NCBI GenBank assembly: GCA_964614415.1
Contig: CAZTLE010000124.1
Location: 1-12,080, forward strand
Length of the DNA stretch: 12,080 bases
Reading direction: 5' to 3'
DNA from: CAZTLE01 sp964614415
Lineage (GTDB): Bacteria; Bacteroidota; Bacteroidia; Flavobacteriales; Flavobacteriaceae
Part shown: positions 9,635-12,080 of the stretch, piece by piece
How positions within the stretch are numbered: the stretch's first letter is position 1
How the letters are laid out: the number at the start of each line of letters is the position of its first letter
Translations under genes and position numbers: made by a program
The notes under the pieces: model-generated
The model's database searches: none
Seen by the model: the letters and a program-made list of their open reading frames with translations, nothing else
Told to the model about the DNA's origin: nothing

Positions 9635-12080
9635 TTATATCGGATTACCAAAAATATCCAGCTCCACAACGCGCTTTCCAAGTTTTTGAACCTCCGAAAA
9701 CTGTGTGGCCTTGTCGCCCACCACCATATAGATCATTTCTTTTTCGTCGATATAGGTATCTATCATTGCCTTGAAATCATCGAGACTCATATTCATAAGA
9801 ACCTCCTGATCCTTGTCGATGTAATCCATGGATTTACCATAGGTGCTTATATTCCTGAGGATTCCCAGTTTGGCTCCAAACGACTCATAGGCCCTGGTAT
9901 TCTGTTTTACGATCTTAGTACGGGTAAGCTCTACATCTCCTTCATTGAATCCCGGACCGTAATCCGTAACCATGTCTTTAATAATTTCCAGCGAGGGTAG
10001 TGTCGCATTCGCGCGAACACTGGACCGTATGGTAAACGGTGAAACCTCATTTCTGGTAGGAACGCTGGAATAGGCGCCATAGGTATATCCTTTTTCAATT
10101 CGCAGGGTTTGGAACAGACGTCCGCTGGAGCCTCCCCCAAGTATTTCGTTCGCGAAACGAAGTTTGGCCGCATTCGCATCTCTGGCCGAGAGCGCCAAAT
10201 TACCTACGTACAACACCGATTGTTTCGCATTGGGCACATCAATGAAATACAGCACATCTCCTTGTTTCGATTCCGGAAGATCCATGGTCGGCATAGGAAC
10301 GGCATCACCTGTCCAGCGCTGTGAAAGACCGTCAAGGGCGCCCTCAACGCGCTCCTTAGTTACGTTTCCAACCACATGGAATGAAGCATTCGCCGGGGTC
10401 AGATTCTTGTAGAACTCCTTCAGGTCTTCCAGGGTGATATTGTCGGCCGTTTCCAAGGTTCCGCTGGTTGGGATGGAGAAAATATGTCCGTCTCCATACA
10501 CTTGCTTATTGAAATTAACCGCTGCAATAGCCGTTGGATTGGCCTCAAAGCCTTTAAGATTGGTTTTCAACTCCTGATGAAGTCGCTCAAACTCCGCTTC
10601 ATCCCATCGCGGTTCCAGGAGCATTTCCTCGACCAAAGCGATGGTCTTCTCAAAATTACGCGACAGGCAACTCCCTGAAATAGAGATGCTCTCTGTACCT
10701 CCCCGTATAAAGATGCTGGAACCCAAAAGTCCGATAGCCTCCTCCAGTTCGGCAGAAGTGCGATTGGCTGTCCCTTCATTCATCAGATCGGCTGTAAGTA
10801 GCGCCAACCCGGCCTTGTCCATTGGGTCTAACATATGTCCTCCCTTGATGGATATCTCGAAATTGACCAGGGGTAGTTCATCGTTTTCAATGCCGTAGAG
10901 CTTCATGCCGTTCCCTTTATCTCCGGTCCACACTTCAGGCATGCTGAACAACGGTGCTTCTCCAAAAGCAGGTTCGGATCGGTCATATTTGGACGGCGTC
11001 TTCTCATATTCCGCCTCCTCTCCCTGGCTCACCTCTTCGTTCGCACTCATTGCCCCCACCTCTTCGATCCATACGCTTGCCTCCTCGGCACCGGACACGG
11101 CCAATTCAGGCGTATCCTTGGGAATGACACTTGTCATCACATAGTTCTTTCCTTTAATGTATTTGTTGTAGGCGTTCATTACATCATCCCGTGTAATGGC
11201 CTGATAGTTCCGGGCTCGTTTGGTAATGTACCCCGGATCCTTCCCGAATTCATTGTCCTGAACCAACTGAAAAGCTTTGTTGAGTACGGTGGCAACGCCC
11301 TGGTACAACTGTGTTTCAAGTTCGGCTTTTATGCGTTCCAATTCATTATCGCTGAAACCGTTGGTTTCAAAATCAGTGAGGCCCGTATCAATGGCGGCTT
11401 TCACATCATCCAACTTCACGCCTTCATTTCCGCGAACACGAATTACAAATTCTCCGGCCAATTCAGAGCTACTCTGGTAGGAAGAAACATTAGGAGCCAG
11501 CTTGCCTTCTTCGACAACGCTTCGGTACAGCGGTGATTTCCGGCTTCCGCTCAACAACTGCCCTAAAACATCCAGGGCATACATATCATCGGAATAGTCT
11601 TCTACAGAGGGAAAGACCATACGTAGTTCCGGTAGTTTGGCAAAATTATCCCTGAAGTACAATGATTTGGTTTCAGAAAGAGTTACTGGCATAGGAGGTA
11701 ATGCGGCGACTTCGGGCCCTGAGGGAATCTCACCGAACCATTGCTCTACCAACTTTTTGGTCTCTTCGACATCAATATCACCGGCAATGACCAGAGAGGC
11801 GTTAGCCGCGCCGTAAAACTCATCGTAAAATTCTTTTACATCATCAAGCGTGGCCGCCTGCAGATCAGGTAGCGAACCGATCACTGTCCAACTATAGGGA
11901 TGCCCTTCGGGATACAGGTTCTTTCGTATGATCTCGTCGGTATATCCATAGGGTGCGTTATCCACACGCTGTCGCTTTTCGTTCTTTACCACCTGCTTTT
12001 CACGCTCCAGTGCAGCCTCGGTCACTGTGTTGATCATATAACCCAGTCGGTCACTATCAATCCATAAGATCTTTTCAAAA
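9635..12080 (-). CDS. M16 family zinc metallopeptidase (insulinase/pitrilysin type), N-terminus outside window
   Basis: The frame is open from the right edge to the stop at 9635-9637, giving 814 residues of a two-module M16 peptidase. At the edge FEKILWIDSDRLGY and then EREKQVVKNEKRQRVDNAPY belong to the active first module. The glutamate in VVKNE (residue 34 of the visible part) is the expected third zinc ligand, and the HxxEH motif lies beyond the window. The second module starts near WTGDKGNGMKLYGIENDELP; where an active copy would have HxxEH it reads LALLTADLMNEGT, so it is the inactive partner. GYTYGAYSSVP near the end is the conserved R/Y substrate-binding segment of M16_C. Such Bacteroidota proteins are usually periplasmic oligopeptidases of about 900-950 residues. 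An internal acidic linker (VSQGEEAEYEK) separates the halves. The internal ATG at 12037 is not the true start. Confidence 0.93.
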   Translation of the reverse strand, partial: FEKILWIDSDRLGYMINTVTEAALEREKQVVKNEKRQRVDNAPYGYTDEIIRKNLYPEGHPYSWTVIGSLPDLQAATLDDVKEFYDEFYGAANASLVIAGDIDVEETKKLVEQWFGEIPSGPEVAALPPMPVTLSETKSLYFRDNFAKLPELRMVFPSVEDYSDDMYALDVLGQLLSGSRKSPLYRSVVEEGKLAPNVSSYQSSSELAGEFVIRVRGNEGVKLDDVKAAIDTGLTDFETNGFSDNELERIKAELETQLYQGVATVLNKAFQLVQDNEFGKDPGYITKRARNYQAITRDDVMNAYNKYIKGKNYVMTSVIPKDTPELAVSGAEEASVWIEEVGAMSANEEVSQGEEAEYEKTPSKYDRSEPAFGEAPLFSMPEVWTGDKGNGMKLYGIENDELPLVNFEISIKGGHMLDPMDKAGLALLTADLMNEGTANRTSAELEEAIGLLGSSIFIRGGTESISISGSCLSRNFEKTIALVEEMLLEPRWDEAEFERLHQELKTNLKGFEANPTAIAAVNFNKQVYGDGHIFSIPTSGTLETADNITLEDLKEFYKNLTPANASFHVVGNVTKERVEGALDGLSQRWTGDAVPMPTMDLPESKQGDVLYFIDVPNAKQSVLYVGNLALSARDANAAKLRFANEILGGGSSGRLFQTLRIEKGYTYGAYSSVPTRNEVSPFTIRSSVRANATLPSLEIIKDMVTDYGPGFNEGDVELTRTKIVKQNTRAYESFGAKLGILRNISTYGKSMDYIDKDQEVLMNMSLDDFKAMIDTYIDEKEMIYMVVGDKATQFSEVQKLGKRVVELDIFGNPI

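Noticed and set aside
9679..9697. Third copy of the CAAGTTTTT element near the end of the M16 gene
   Set aside because: No GTATC block follows at the right distance and it lies inside a well-supported coding region.

Overview
The window looks like chromosomal DNA of a marine-type Flavobacteriaceae member (Bacteroidota). The evidence is mid-range GC, start codons without clear Shine-Dalgarno sequences, several lipoproteins with short N-terminal signals, -7 elements resembling TAnnTTTG, and family types common in this group (short ExbD, YHYH lipoprotein, SCO lipoprotein, flavobacterial small membrane proteins, two-module M16 peptidase). No species can be named. There are no tRNA or rRNA genes, insertion sequences, CRISPR arrays or phage genes.

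Layout. (1) Bases 1-485 hold a small-ORF array. Two tandem copies (period 131 bases) encode the same tiny basic peptide, a third small ORF follows a related leader, and the array ends in a strong intrinsic terminator. (2) Bases 550-1107 hold an ExbD/TolR-type gene with no ExbB beside it. (3) Bases 1111-2395 (minus strand) are a likely operon of a potassium channel with a TVGYGD filter and two small proteins of unknown function. (4) Bases 2504-3905 hold an ECF sigma factor, a small single-pass membrane protein that is probably its anti-sigma factor, and a membrane-anchored Spy/CpxP/CnrX-like protein. (5) Bases 4006-7447 hold a lipoprotein gene cluster: YHYH protein, YwqK/MORN-like protein, SCO protein and a di-heme cytochrome c peroxidase-like gene. 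An in-frame TAA splits the last gene between its two heme sites. A terminator at 7480-7508 closes the block. (6) Bases 7510-8401 (minus strand) encode a secreted protein of unknown function and a small membrane protein. (7) Bases 8561-9625 encode a SpoIIAA/STAS-like cytoplasmic protein and a VanX-type D-Ala-D-Ala dipeptidase. (8) From 9635 to the right edge (minus strand) lies a large M16 zinc metallopeptidase whose N-terminus is outside the window.

How the genes may work together. The same bipartite element, CAAGTTTTT-N10-GTATCTAA, occurs just before the putative anti-sigma gene and just before the YHYH-SCO-peroxidase cluster. It is a candidate promoter for the ECF sigma factor encoded alongside. 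If so, blocks 4 and 5 form one envelope-stress or metal/redox regulon: an inner-membrane sensor and anti-sigma pair releases the sigma factor, which switches on histidine-rich, thiol and heme proteins outside the inner membrane. The arrangement recalls CnrYXH, but this is inference.

The most unusual items are the micropeptide array, where all eight base differences between the two 26-codon copies are synonymous, and the peroxidase gene whose frame stays fully readable past its internal TAA.
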